Assembly (NCBI GenBank): GCA_033439265.1
Contig: JAVTVX010000035.1
Location: forward strand, 18,130,001-18,194,000
Source: Dillenia suffruticosa
Lineage: Eukaryota; Streptophyta; Magnoliopsida; Dilleniales; Dilleniaceae
Direction of reading: 5' to 3'
DNA: 64,000 nucleotides
Part shown: positions 45,901-64,000 of the stretch, piece by piece
Layout: each line of letters begins with the position of its first letter
How positions within the stretch are numbered: position 1 is the first letter of the stretch
Made by a program: the position numbers and the translations under genes
Notes under the pieces: generated by a model
Database searches by the model: none
What the model saw: the letters and a program-made list of their open reading frames with translations, nothing else
What the model was told of the DNA's origin: nothing

Positions 45901-48900
45901 TGACTACAGTCTATGTTTTTAATTGTGTCTCATTAAAGTCCACAATCAGTACCCTATATGGGTTTTGGATATAGAGACAACCTGACCTTAGTCACTTGAG
46001 ATTATGGGGTTGTGCCACGTATATTCACGATTCTTGCATTTACATGGCAAGTTAGACTTGTAAGAAAAGATGTGTATCTTCAAAAAATACTCAAAACACT
46101 TCATGGGGTATATGTTTTTAGGTGAGTATACGGATGATATTGTCATTAGGATTGAGTCTCGTAATGCCACATTCCTTGAGAATGATTTCACTAAGAGAGG
46201 TGAAATCAATCGAGACTTTACCTTCTATAAAATGGATAAATCTAGTGGCTTAGTCGAGCCTAGCAACGAAACACAAGAATCCATTACGGATCTTGGTTCT
46301 AGTGGTAGCGATCCATTAAGAGGTGAAGAGATTCTCTCCCCTCGTAGGAGTATTGAAGACGCGTACTTAAACGTCGCTTCCTGATTAAGGGGTGAAACCC
46401 TCATTGTGACCCTTGAAAATGATGAGAAAACTATAACGGTCTAAGAGACTCTCAAAAGTTTTACGAAATACCATTTGTTGAAAGCCATAGATGAAGAGAA
46501 TGAGTTGATGAGAATCAACGGGGTCTAGGATTTAGTTGATTTGCCTAAGAGCGTGGACCTAGTCTAAGGGCATGGACTATCGTAGAGTCGTAATCCAAAT
46601 TTATCTCGATCCATTTACTTTTAGCGATTGTTACGAATATGGTTCTGAGGTCATACCAGATAGGCATAAAGACCGCCTTCTGTAATAGAAATTTGGATGA
46701 GAAGATCTACATAGAGCAACTCTCAAGGTTCGTTTTAGTAGGTCATGAGGACAAGATCTATCGAATTCGGAAGTCGATATACGACCTTAAACTTTTCATC
46801 CGGGCAATGGTACTTGAGATTTCACGAGAATGTGATATCTTATGATTTTATAATGATCGAAAATGATTATTGTATTTATCTAATATATTATGATTACTCT
46901 TTTGTAATCATATTCTTATATGTGTGTGGCATTCTGTTCGTCGGAAATAATAAAGAGTATTTAATGACTATTGAAATATAGTAATTGTCTAGTTTTGATA
47001 TGAATGATATGGGTGAAATTTAGTTTATTTTTGAAATTAGGATCCAGAGGGATCGTTTTAGAATATGTTGACTCTTTCACAAGAATCCTATATCAGGAAG
47101 ATTTTTGAACATTTTTTATATGAGCGATTGCAACCCAATAGATATTCTTATCGCTATAGGTGAAAACATGAGCCTGAACATGTGCCTAATAACTCAGAAA
47201 GAAATAAAAGAAATTAGTAGAATCTCTTATACTAGTGCAATGAACAGTCTAGTATATACGATGGGGTACACATGACTAGACATTTGTTTTGCAATCAATT
47301 TGGTGACTAGGTATCAATTGAATATTGGAAGGGATTACTGAAGAGTAGTAAAAAGAATTCTGAGATATTTCAAGAGAACTGTAAACCTTTTCTTGTATTA
47401 CGGAGAAAGTGATTTGCGTTTTATTAGGTACTCAAACGCCGACTAGGGGTGGCGATATGGATGAACATAAATTGACATTAGGTTTTGTCTTCTTGCTCAA
47501 TGGAGGTGTTATTTCTTGGAGTAGTAAGAATCAAACCTATGTAGTTCTATTTACGATAGAGACTAAGCTTGTAGCATACTTAGTGGCAGTTCAGGAGAGT
47601 GTTTAGTTTTAGAAATTTCTAAATGATTTAGGAGTTGTGATAGATAGTGAGAGATCAATGATAATTTATTATGATAATCAGGCCTCATTGCCAACAATTG
47701 AGATCCTAATATTAGAGTAATATCAAACACATTGATATCAAATACTATTTTATGAGAGATATCATCAAGAATGGTGTTGTGATGATTAAGTACACTTTTA
47801 CACACAATTTAGTGGTTGATCCTTTCACCAAACCCATTGTGAGAGATTTTTTTGTGAAAGATGAAATCATTGGGTTTAGTGTATTGTGACATTTCTCATT
47901 ATGTACTGACTTTGATATTTATTGAAATATATGACACGAGTTTATTTTTTACACTTATTTATTGTCATATATTCTGTGATATTTTATGATAAAAGATATG
48001 TCAGGCAGCCATGATTGACTCTTTCATACGAGTGACCACCTCTAGTTTTGAGTAAGCGGGGATGAGACGGTTTCTAGTCGTAAGAAACTTTGTGAGTGAC
48101 CCTACTAAAATGTAAGTTGCCCTGATATATGTTCAGCATGAGATCATATATGATATGACCAATATGGATATACCTACATCCATGTTACATGTGAGTAGTC
48201 AGATTTGAGATCTTAGATATCACTTACGTTTAGTGATATTATCTCTGAGATACTTTATCTAAGATTTCTAGGTAAAGTTTTATGTATGGACTATATCTCA
48301 TACCTATACAGTGTTAGAGAAATCTGACATATACCATTTTGAAAGATGGGAGAATAACACTACTCGTATTTCATACCCCATATGATAAGACAACCATAGA
48401 ATTATGGAAGTTATTACTTGAGACGATAGTGTTATCATGATCCCGGTTTTCACTGTGTAAGATCCGAGAACCATTGGGTGTGATCTCTTGTACCCTTATT
48501 ACTTTTGGCTGTTTATAAAAGTTTTGATTCAATGTTTGCTACTTCAAATTGTTTATCTATAACTCGGAAGATAAATTGAGATCTAAGGGAAAAGTCTAGA
48601 AAAACAACTTAATTGAGACTGATGGATTCGAGTTTGAGAAAAGAAAAACCAATTGGCATTATATCATGGCGTAGTATTCACTGGTTGGCCTATTATATTT
48701 ATCCATGTTGGGATTCAAACATAATAGTGAATACACAATCGAGCAAATAATTAGGGGACACTTTCGATAAGTAAAGTGGCTCGATGGATGTAACTGTGTT
48801 GAGTTTGGGGTACAACGAGTTCTTTTTTGTAATAACGGTAACTTCTTGGTCATCGTAACAAGTGTATCAAGAAATCTTTGTTTGTAGATGTACTCATTAG

Positions 48901-49007
48901 TTGCATGACGTCTAATCCCGTATGAAAGTCTAATAGGGTGGTGTAAAAAATTGCATGAGCTGTGATCGCATTATGGATGTAAAATGCACTCGTGTGTCAG
49001 TAAGAGA

Positions 49008-49443
49008 TGTCAGTAAATACCCACGAGAGATATTTTAGTAATTTTGGGATAATATGATAACTTTCATTATCCCACTAACCATAACTCCTTATAATCCTAC
49101 GTGAGTATCTATTATCTTCTTTAATGGTGAATTGAGGAAGGAGAGAAATAGGGTTTGAGTATAAGCACACATTTTCTAGAGAAAAGATCGAGAGTTGGAA
49201 GAATTTTCGAATAGAAAAATTTCTCCCGTCATTGGGTTCACTGGATATTGGATTGAGATGTTGTAAATGTGTAGTGATGATTCATTTTATGATCACCATC
49301 CCAACTACTAGATCGTCGAGAGAGAGGTATCGTGATTCCCGAATTGTCTGCTATTATTCGTTGAGATATGTCAAAAAATTTGATCTTTTAATTATTCTGA
49401 AAAATCTATCATGCTTCCACCTGTGCATAAATTAAATCTAACA
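49008..49443 (+). repeat. 3' LTR of copia 2
   Basis: Begins TGTCAGTAAATACCC, ends AAATCTAACA, then TATTG. Confidence 0.9.
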
Positions 49444-49497
49444 TATTGGAAAAGAAAGTGCTATATTTAGTGAAGAGCAACAGGTGGTATAATTGTT
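49444..49497 (+). pseudogene. hAT fragment, right part
   Basis: Continues the hAT reading interrupted by copia 2 and ends in a TAA stop. Only 17 codons long; the assignment rests on frame continuity with 42312-42531. Confidence 0.55.
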
Positions 49498-49798
49498 ACG
49501 AGATAAAAGAGTATTGCTCTCGAAGACTCTCCAACCTTACGGTCTGTCTTAACTAGCCGACCCATCCGAGGATCCTCAAAAATACAACGACGAGAACAAA
49601 AGTGACGTTCTCAACCGAAATTCATATATGATTCACCAACAAATAAAAGTGAATACAATGATAAAGGAACAAGAGATGTTGCAATGTTATCACCAAATAG
49701 AGAGCGCTTAGATGTCATATGGTTATAACATGTTAAATCAAACATCTACAAACTTACATGAGGCAGCAGATAGAGCTGCTGATGAATGGATTCCGAGA
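49498..49798. other. Spacer right of hAT fragment
   Basis: No gene recognised on either strand. Could be hAT 3' sequence, but no terminal inverted repeat was identified. Confidence 0.4.
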
Positions 49799-50320
49799 TC
49801 AAAGGAAGGGATCAGCTGTCGCAGCTAGACTCGAATGTGTAAAATGCTGGTTTCTGGGTTTCAACTCCCAACAATCTTCTTTCCGGTGCCCCTTTTCATA
49901 ACAATAAGTGCAGATGACTTGAGAGCGAGGGTCATATGGGCCGGTGTTAAAAGGTTTAGTAGGTAAGACAACCTCCGCTGTATTTGGTTGTGCAACATCA
50001 TTAAGTGGCAGAGGCTGAAGAGTGGACATGCTTGAAGTTTGACAAATCGACAAAAGGACGCACAATTTCAGAAAACAGACTGCAGAATCGGTGAAAACAT
50101 TAGGAAACGGTCCTGCACGAAAATTAACCCGGTCAAGTGCTGTGGGCTTCATGGATCGGGTCTTCGCACCCGTCGAGTTTTCACTGCGCGTGCATGGTAT
50201 TATTTTTAACATTTTATAATAGTCCTCGCGTGCCTCGTTAAAAAGCTTCGTGCTATTTTTCGCTGTGGGGTTAGTTGTGCCTTCATATACTGTTTTGGAG
50301 GCTAGGGCTTTGTCCCACAT
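49799..50320 (-). pseudogene. copia-type gag fragment with zinc knuckle
   Basis: Minus-strand reading of about 173 codons. Near its end CTYCYEKGHRKEDC fits the CX2CX4HX4C zinc knuckle of retroelement nucleocapsids, followed by WELKPR, typical of plant copia gag. The upstream two thirds is not recognised. No LTR, primer site or pol domain was found beside it. A broken fragment of an LTR element, or less likely a domesticated piece. Confidence 0.55.
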
Positions 50321-51481
50321 CGCCTATGTGGACTCGGGTTAGTTCTAATCGAAATTAAACTTTATAAAATTAAACTAAAATCTTAAAAATAGTTCAAATT
50401 TAATTTTAGAACAGAAACTTTTGAATTATTAGTTTGATTTTGGTTCTTTAACTTTTGAATCAGAATCAAAATCATAACTTTTAAAGAACTTCAAAACCAA
50501 AACCGAGAATCAAATTAAAAAAATCATAAAAATCAACTAGAATAGTAAAAACGCTAAAAAAAAGTATTAAAAACATTACAAAAATCATAAAAATTGAAGC
50601 TAAATTAAAATCCAATCGAATCAAAATTATCTTGATTTAGAAATAGATTTGGACCAGAATCAAAATATAACCTCGTTTCTAATTTCGATTCTTTTTCCTG
50701 TCAATCCAAAATCATTCCGTGTAATCAAATAATTTTTTATTAATTCTCAAGCTTGAGAATTAAGCCAAGGAAAAAGACAAGTTATTGTAGAATGAAGAGT
50801 AACTTGGAACTTAGCTGCATATGAAATAATTTTTTTCTTATGAGGACCGTTTGGAGTTTGCTTAATAATCTGGCTTTAGATATTACTTATAATTTCCACA
50901 AATTAAGTAATTTTTATATATTCTCGAGCTTAATGATTGCTTGAGGACTATGTAAGTTGAACAACTCACGTATCAAAAGGCCCAATTTTTCATTTGCTTA
51001 GTAAAAAATTATTATGAAAAATTTTATAATTTTTCTATATTGTAGTCTTTTAGTAATTCTTAGGCGGTACCAGGAAAAAATCTGGCACTAATAATTGAAA
51101 GAAAAAAACAATATATTTCCCTTTTTATTAAGAAATTTATATTTATTGCCTTAACACAGGAAAAATATATATATTTCCCCAAAAAAGAACTAAAAAAATA
51201 AATGATCCAAGTAATGAAGGAATGGCCCACTATGGAGGACAATCAAAGCAAAACGGAAACCCTTGGTAAAGCAATAGGAAATAACTGTTTAAACCTAAAG
51301 GTGTTACCCATTTCTCCCTTTTCTTTTGATTCGCCAGCTGCAATTGGACAGAAACAGATAGGTCTAGAAGAGAAAATTGTTTAAATGTGATTGTTTTTTA
51401 TGGATACAAAGAAATATTGGAAAATTAAAAATTGAATATTTTCTAAAATTGAGAGACAGAGATCACACTAACACTTATTGA
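50321..51481. other. AT-rich intergenic region
   Basis: No gene. At 50340-50720 the words AATCAAAATC, TTTGATTTTGGTTC and AACCAAAACCGAGAATC recur in both directions, a low-complexity pattern common in plant intergenic DNA. Possible short readings at 51060-51384 match nothing known to me. Confidence 0.5.
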
Positions 51482-51641
51482 CGTAGGTGGAAAGAGTACT
51501 TTTGTCCCTTAATCAAGTCGGAAGCTTGATTCCCCTGAGCACTAAAAACACAATATTGGGAGATCTCCCCCTCAAATGAGGTCCGACAGTCAAATCGAAA
51601 TCTCGGATGCTGGGATGAACCGGACAAAGGGACCAAAAAAA
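51482..51641 (+). mobile_element. SINE-like dispersed repeat, copy 2
   Basis: Aligns with 12981-13157 from AGGTGG through CCCTTAATCAAGTCGGAAG and TTGGGAGATC to GGGACCAAAAAAAG. The site AGCTTGATTCC fits box B at 8 of 11 positions. Same reservations as copy 1. Confidence 0.4.
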
Positions 51642-52219
51642 GAGAGAAAGAGAGAGAGACAGATATCACAGTTTTTAGGCGTAAAGTAGGTGGGAGAGTG
51701 TAAGGGAACATAGAATAGACTTTGTAATGCAGAGAGAGGGGGGGGGGGGGGGATAAACAAATAACAATGGCCACTTTGAGGGGTAGAATTTATCTTAACC
51801 GTAGCACTACAATCCACAACAAGGCTTCATGGTAACTCCCACCAAGGAAATAAACCTGTGAAATTGTATGAGAATTTTTTTTTTTTTTTTTCTTGTTAAA
51901 CTGCTATAGGGATCTGGAAATCATTGATTGGATATTACAGAAAAGTCAAGTGTGCATACAAAGCTACAGGCTAGGTATGCTCCCCCCCCCCCCCCCCCCA
52001 TCAACTGTCTCACATACGATGGTCGAATTCCCATAACATTTATACGAAAAATCAGTAAAAACTTACGGAAGAATCCAGAGTCTCCCCGTTTCACTTCACC
52101 GTCTTTACATCTGAATACTTTTTTAACTATAGCCGATACCTAGCATTACAAATCTTATTTCAACATATTACAAAGAATATAACAAGCACAACATTACAAT
52201 TTATTTCATCAACCCCAAT
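51642..52219. other. 3' flank of subtilase gene with homopolymer runs
   Basis: Contains a G15 run at 51738-51752, a T run near 51873-51890 and a C18 run at 51982-51999. The part next to 52220 should include the subtilase 3' UTR. No other gene seen. Confidence 0.6.
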
Positions 52220-59840
<7,621 letters not shown>

Positions 59841-60234
59841 CTACACATAGGTATAAGATTAAAAATTTTATATCTCATATATTTTCAACATTCTAGAAAG
59901 AAAGTAAAATATCAAATTGTGACCCCAACACTGAAGCAAATGAAATTTCCATAAATTCCAATGTATCACAAGCTAAGCTATTTACATCGACTGCTTACTA
60001 TGCCTGGTTGGGAATAGGAAGTAGCCATGGTAAGTGTATCCAAAACATAGGAAACCAACTTCTATCCTAGTCAACATATGTATAAGACAAACTTAAAACA
60101 TAACAGGAGGTGTACTGAAATATCGTTAACGGATGTTGAGCAATCATAGATTCCATAAACAAAATTACAGAATGACAACTCGAAAGCAATGGCACGTCAG
60201 ACGGTTCACGAACGCAACTCTTTCATAAAAAAAA

Positions 60235-60267
<33 letters not shown>

Positions 60268-62811
60268 CTAATAAAAAAAACTAAATGCTATCCAAAGCCA
60301 TTTGCAGAGCTCGGATGGCATGCAAGGACAAAGGAAAATTAGGGCCAGAGGGCCATTGCCCTCCCTTTTGCTTTGAAGATCACCTTCATTTCTTACCTAT
60401 CACCAATTAAGAAAAGGTTATCAATTTTAGAAATTAGACATTTCTGAGTACAGATGTCAATATCACAGATTTTAATTGCCCAGCATGGATTAACAGGCTG
60501 TTCTACGTTCTGGAGTTTTAGCAGTGGAGTCACAACTGTTACTGATATGTGGTGGCCATGTCATTCCCACTGCGGCAGGTTGGTCTGATTTTGAACCTCA
60601 TGATTGACACATATTTTACATATGTTAAGGCCAATTAACCAAACAATATTGAAATTGTTAATAAAAGAATTTTTTTTATAAATTCTGAATCAGGAATTAG
60701 AATTAGTCAAATAGCTCAAATTTTCAGCTTCAGAGTGCAACAGCTTATGAAATAATTTTACCAATGGTTTGTACTCGATCTTTAATTGAAAAGGCAAATT
60801 TGATGCTCTAACAACAAATCAGCCCAAATAAAAATTTTTATGTTTCTTAATAAATTTGTTAGTCTCCTATGTGCAATTAAATTTCACCAAAAAAGAACAT
60901 TTACATAATTCCAAATTTAAAAATTTTACTCAATTGTTTTGACCGTCTAAATAAAACTTAAGAGCAACAGAAAAATGTAATACACAATCATTTTAGATAA
61001 GCTTCTGGTTAGTGTGCCTCCAGATGATAGATATTGATAAAATAATACAGAATTGTTTTGGCCAGAACAAAGCGAAACGTAAATTTTTCATCCAATACAA
61101 CCAGATCCTCACTTCGACCCAAATGACATGAAACTAAGCCATATTTTAACTATACAAGTAAAATCACTAAACAAATACCACTACGTCATCCCAAGTACTC
61201 AATTCAATGCAAATAGAAAATTCCATCCAGAATTGTAGAAAGCAGAACACCATAAAGGAAGCGCTAAAACAAATGTTCAAGAGCATTCAAAATACTGAAG
61301 CCAAAAGAGTGCACTCAACTTAAAGAACCTAAATTTTGTTGCTTTTCCCATTAAGGACTCCCGGTTTTAATGTTCGGATCTAGTCACATTTGTCGAAACT
61401 CTCTAATAACAGAAAATAATTATGTGACCTAACATGAGGACTAGAATGCTAACTTAACATGCAATGGCAAGAGGTAAATACTTTCTTGCAATTTAACCAA
61501 ATACAACAATTTTGAAGTTGAATTAATCACTCCTCCATGGTAATTAACACGGCATATAAAGCAATCCACCTATATATGTGAGTTAAGGATAAACATCTAC
61601 ACTCTTCCATAGTAATTAATTGCAGAGCTGCAAATCCTACCCAACTAGATGCAAATAAATAATACAAATGATTAGATTTTCAACTCTAATAATGTGGACG
61701 TTTAATCTTAATTACCACATATGTTCTTTCTTGCAAGTTAAGTTGGCATTTTTTGTTTCTAAATCATTATGTTAGACTGCCACATAACCATTTTCCTGTA
61801 TCAAAAAGCTTCACATGAGATCACTAGATCCTTGATTAGTGAAATTAAAACTTGAGATCTTCAATGAGAAAAGTAGGAAGATTTAGGTCCTTTAAGATGA
61901 GTTCGAAATTAACATGACTCTTATCCACTACCAAGTTATAAGAAAATATAGGAATTACGTTGATAAACTGACCTTTGTCCATTTTTTGTTTCTAAAGCCT
62001 CTTTAGAGGCAATTATTTCAGCATTAATGTTTACACATACATAAAGGAACAGTTGATCAGTTACCATCCCATCCAATTTCATCAACTTTGCAGCCAAGTC
62101 AACAGACTGTATCATGCTCTTCCATGCAACTTATACATTGCAACAAAGCAGAGTCGAACAGGATGCATGTAATGACCTACCTACTTACTACAAGGATTGC
62201 AGCAATATCAAAAGTCCCATTAGCATAACGAAACATGAATGAGCACGTGAATAGCATTGTGGGTCATTTGTGTCTCTGTATGATAATGCGACTTTTAATA
62301 CAGTCGTAATCCTTGTATTAAGTAGATAGTTCATTACAATATATCCATAAAGAGGAATGTCACTACTTCGTCTCCCCCCTCAAAAAAAAATTTCCTGCCT
62401 AAGATTTACCGTCCTTGAGTGCACAATGAGCACCTGAATAGCCAGAAAGCCCGTACTGCAATGCTCCTCCCATGCATAGATAAAACATGCATCCTCTTTG
62501 TGCATTTATAAAATCATGGAACCTAATATTAAAGAGCCAGCCAGAAGTTGCAATGGTGTTCACTGGGTACAAATAAACACTATAGATTTTTCTCAAGTAT
62601 ATGAGGTAGGATGATACATTTCGTTCAACCCATTGCTGATTTTCAGAATCTCCCCCCTTTTGCCTTCGGGCACCATAATTCAGAATCCGAGCACAGGAGC
62701 CATCCACAACAACTGTTTGTAAGGTAATTGAACTTTCCAAAGACTACCATGGCCAGATTAATGGCTGAAAACTGGTATTCAATTACCACAAGGTCCATAG
62801 GGAATCAGCAG
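59841..62811. other. Non-coding DNA upstream of first visible subtilase exon
   Basis: Searched on the minus strand for the Asp (DTGI) and His (DGHGTHTAS) blocks and the GMAPRAHIAVYKALYK block; none found. A 113-codon minus-strand frame at 62399-62740 lacks an ATG at its start and matches nothing I know. Probably intron of the subtilase gene. Confidence 0.5.
60227..60267. repeat. A run plus (AAT)n microsatellite
   Basis: An A run leads into about ten AAT units, in the non-coding DNA upstream of the first visible subtilase exon. Confidence 0.9.
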
Positions 62812-64000
62812 TCATGATCTTTAAGACATTTGATGGAAATATATAATGCACAGAAAAGAGACCTACATATGGTATTCATTGATCTAGAAAAAGCATATGA
62901 TAGGGTTCCTAGAAACTTACTGTGGTGAGCGCTGATGAAAAAAGGGGTATCCTTGAAATACATAAATCTCATTAAAGATATGTATGAGGGAACTGTAACC
63001 GGCGTAAGAACTTGCGAGAGTTTGAGCGATAGTTTGAGCGATAGTTTGAGCGATAGTTTTCCCATTAACATTGGACTCTATCAAGAATCAGCATTAAATC
63101 CCCTCCTCTTTGCAATAGTGATAGACGAGATCACAAAAAAATATCCAAAATGAAATACCATGATATATGCTTTTCGCAGATGATATAGTGCTAGTTGGTG
63201 AAACTAGGGAGAGTGTTAGTGCTAAATTAAAGTTATGAAGACACACATTGGAATCTAGAGGGTTTAGATTGAGTAGATCGAAAACCGAGTATATGAAATA
63301 TAGATTTAGCAACAGTTATAGGAATGATAAAGAATCGATTAGGTTAGATGAGCAAGATGTACCCAAAAATGAACGATTTGGATATCTAGATTCTATCATT
63401 CAAAATGATAGCAATATAGATGGAGATGTGAATCATAGGATTCAAGCGGATTGGATGAAATGGAGAAGGACATCCGGAGTTTTTTGCGATCGCACGATAC
63501 CATTACATTTGAAGGGAAAGTTCTATAGAACCGCGGTTAGATCTACACTATTGTATGATACTGAATGTTGGACTATTAAACAACAACAAGAACAAAAGAT
63601 AACTGTAGCAGAAATGAGAATGTTTAGGTGGATGCGTGAAAAAACTAGAAGAGATAAAATTAGAAATGAAGAGATTCGTAACAAGTTGGGAGTAAATTCA
63701 ATTGTAGATAAGATGCGAGAGTGTCATCTGAGATGGTTCAGACATGTGCAAAGAAGACTCAAAAAATATACCGGTTCAGAAAACCGAGAACTTAAATATA
63801 GAAAATCTAGTAAAACATAAAGGTAAATCACTGAAAACTCGAATACAAGTTATCCGTAAAAATATGGAAGTTAAGGGCTTAGAAAAGGAAATGGTCTTGA
63901 ATAGAAATGGACAGCGTAGAAGAATCCTCACAAATTAAACCAACATATTTTAGATATTTATCTATTGATTTATTTATTTATTTATATTTATTTATATTTA
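62812..64000 (+). mobile_element. 5'-truncated RTE-clade LINE
   Basis: Reverse transcriptase begins mid-domain with [32 protein letters not shown], followed by LYQESALNPLLFAIVIDEI, FADDIVLVGETRES, LESRGFRLSRSKTEYM, and the long C-terminal region with LLYDTECW, VAEMRMFRWM and MRECHLRWFRHVQRR, ending at a TAA at 63936-63938. This order is that of RTE-type non-LTR elements in plants. The 5' end is lost at about 62812, so endonuclease and the RT start are absent. Two Trp codons of the family consensus read TGA (after NLLW; in KL-RHTLE) and one frame change lies before FADD, so it is dead. A 12-bp triplication (SLSD codons) lies at 63019-63054. The 3' tail is TTTA-rich and runs off the window. It lies antisense to the subtilase gene. 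Confidence 0.88.
63019..63054 (+). repeat. 12-bp tandem triplication in the LINE RT
   Basis: AGTTTGAGCGAT three times in a row, in frame, giving SLSDSLSDSLSD where the family has a short loop before FPI. Looks like local slippage. Confidence 0.9.

Larger units (their letters stand above)
42532..49443 (+). mobile_element. Ty1/copia retrotransposon fossil (copia 2), both LTRs
   Basis: 5' LTR 42532-42967 and 3' LTR 49008-49443 (436 bp each), flanked by the 5-bp target duplication TATTG (42527-42531 and 49444-49448). Just inside the 5' LTR a primer-site match to initiator-Met tRNA (TTGGTATAAGAGC) follows. A GC-rich leader of about 1.4 kb precedes gag/protease remnants at about 44390-45130, then integrase (about 45550-45860, LKTDRGYEYL), RT (about 46640-46980) and RNase H (about 47280-47840), the copia order. 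About 1.1 kb without recognisable coding lies before the 3' LTR. The outline is complete but the coding parts are broken in many places. The two LTRs have visibly diverged, so it is clearly older than the tandem duplication. Confidence 0.93.

Noticed and set aside
62399-62740. A 113-codon minus-strand frame as a missing subtilase exon or a separate gene
   Set aside because: It has no ATG at its start and none of the subtilase blocks, and I recognise no other family. A translated search would settle it.

Overview
The window looks like nuclear DNA of a flowering plant, most likely a eudicot with a repeat-rich genome. It is AT-rich, its host genes have spliced GT-AG introns, and the elements are typical plant ones: Ty3/gypsy chromovirus, Ty1/copia, CACTA, hAT, RTE-type LINE and SINE-like copies. 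No species is assigned. Two host genes, both on the minus strand, bracket about 40 kb of nested transposons.

Layout. 1-2953: 3' part of a broken Ty3/gypsy element with its 3' LTR. 3395-9435: an apparently intact seven-exon gene for a 387-residue oxysterol-binding-protein-related protein of the short plant ORP4 type, with a probable GC-AG intron and a start codon that forms the last codon of exon 1. 9.6-13.4 kb: AT-rich intergenic DNA with a SINE-like copy. 13396-16892: 3' remnant of a Ty1/copia element (copia 1) carrying two small CACTA elements. 16421-45149: a head-to-tail tandem duplication of a block of about 13.06 kb. Copy A is 16421-32088, copy B is 32092-45149, and they are joined by a 3-bp filler. 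Each copy holds the tail of copia 1, a short minus-strand copia (copia 3), a broken S-receptor-kinase B-lectin fragment, a 2.6-kb non-autonomous CACTA element, a 78-bp repeat, an A-rich degenerate minisatellite, a hAT transposase C-terminal fragment, and the 5' part of a copia element (copia 2). Copy B runs on into the rest of copia 2 (42532-49443, two 436-bp LTRs, 5-bp target duplication TATTG), which sits inside the hAT fragment. 49.5-52.2 kb: remnants, a second SINE-like copy, and G and C homopolymers. 52220-59840: the 3' five exons of a subtilisin-like serine protease of the plant SBT2 group. Its first exons, with the catalytic Asp and His, are not in the window. 62812-64000: a 5'-truncated RTE-clade LINE on the opposite strand.

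The two most informative observations follow. First, copy A has a 2451-bp CACTA element with a 3-bp target duplication (AGA), and copy B has the empty site, so the order of events can be read directly. Second, the two larger CACTA elements have a symmetric build: subterminal GCGACGGA-type repeats, GC-rich arms, and tRNA-like box A/box B pairs that point outward from an AT-rich core toward each end. I did not recognise a transposase in any CACTA element here. All retroelements are broken fossils.
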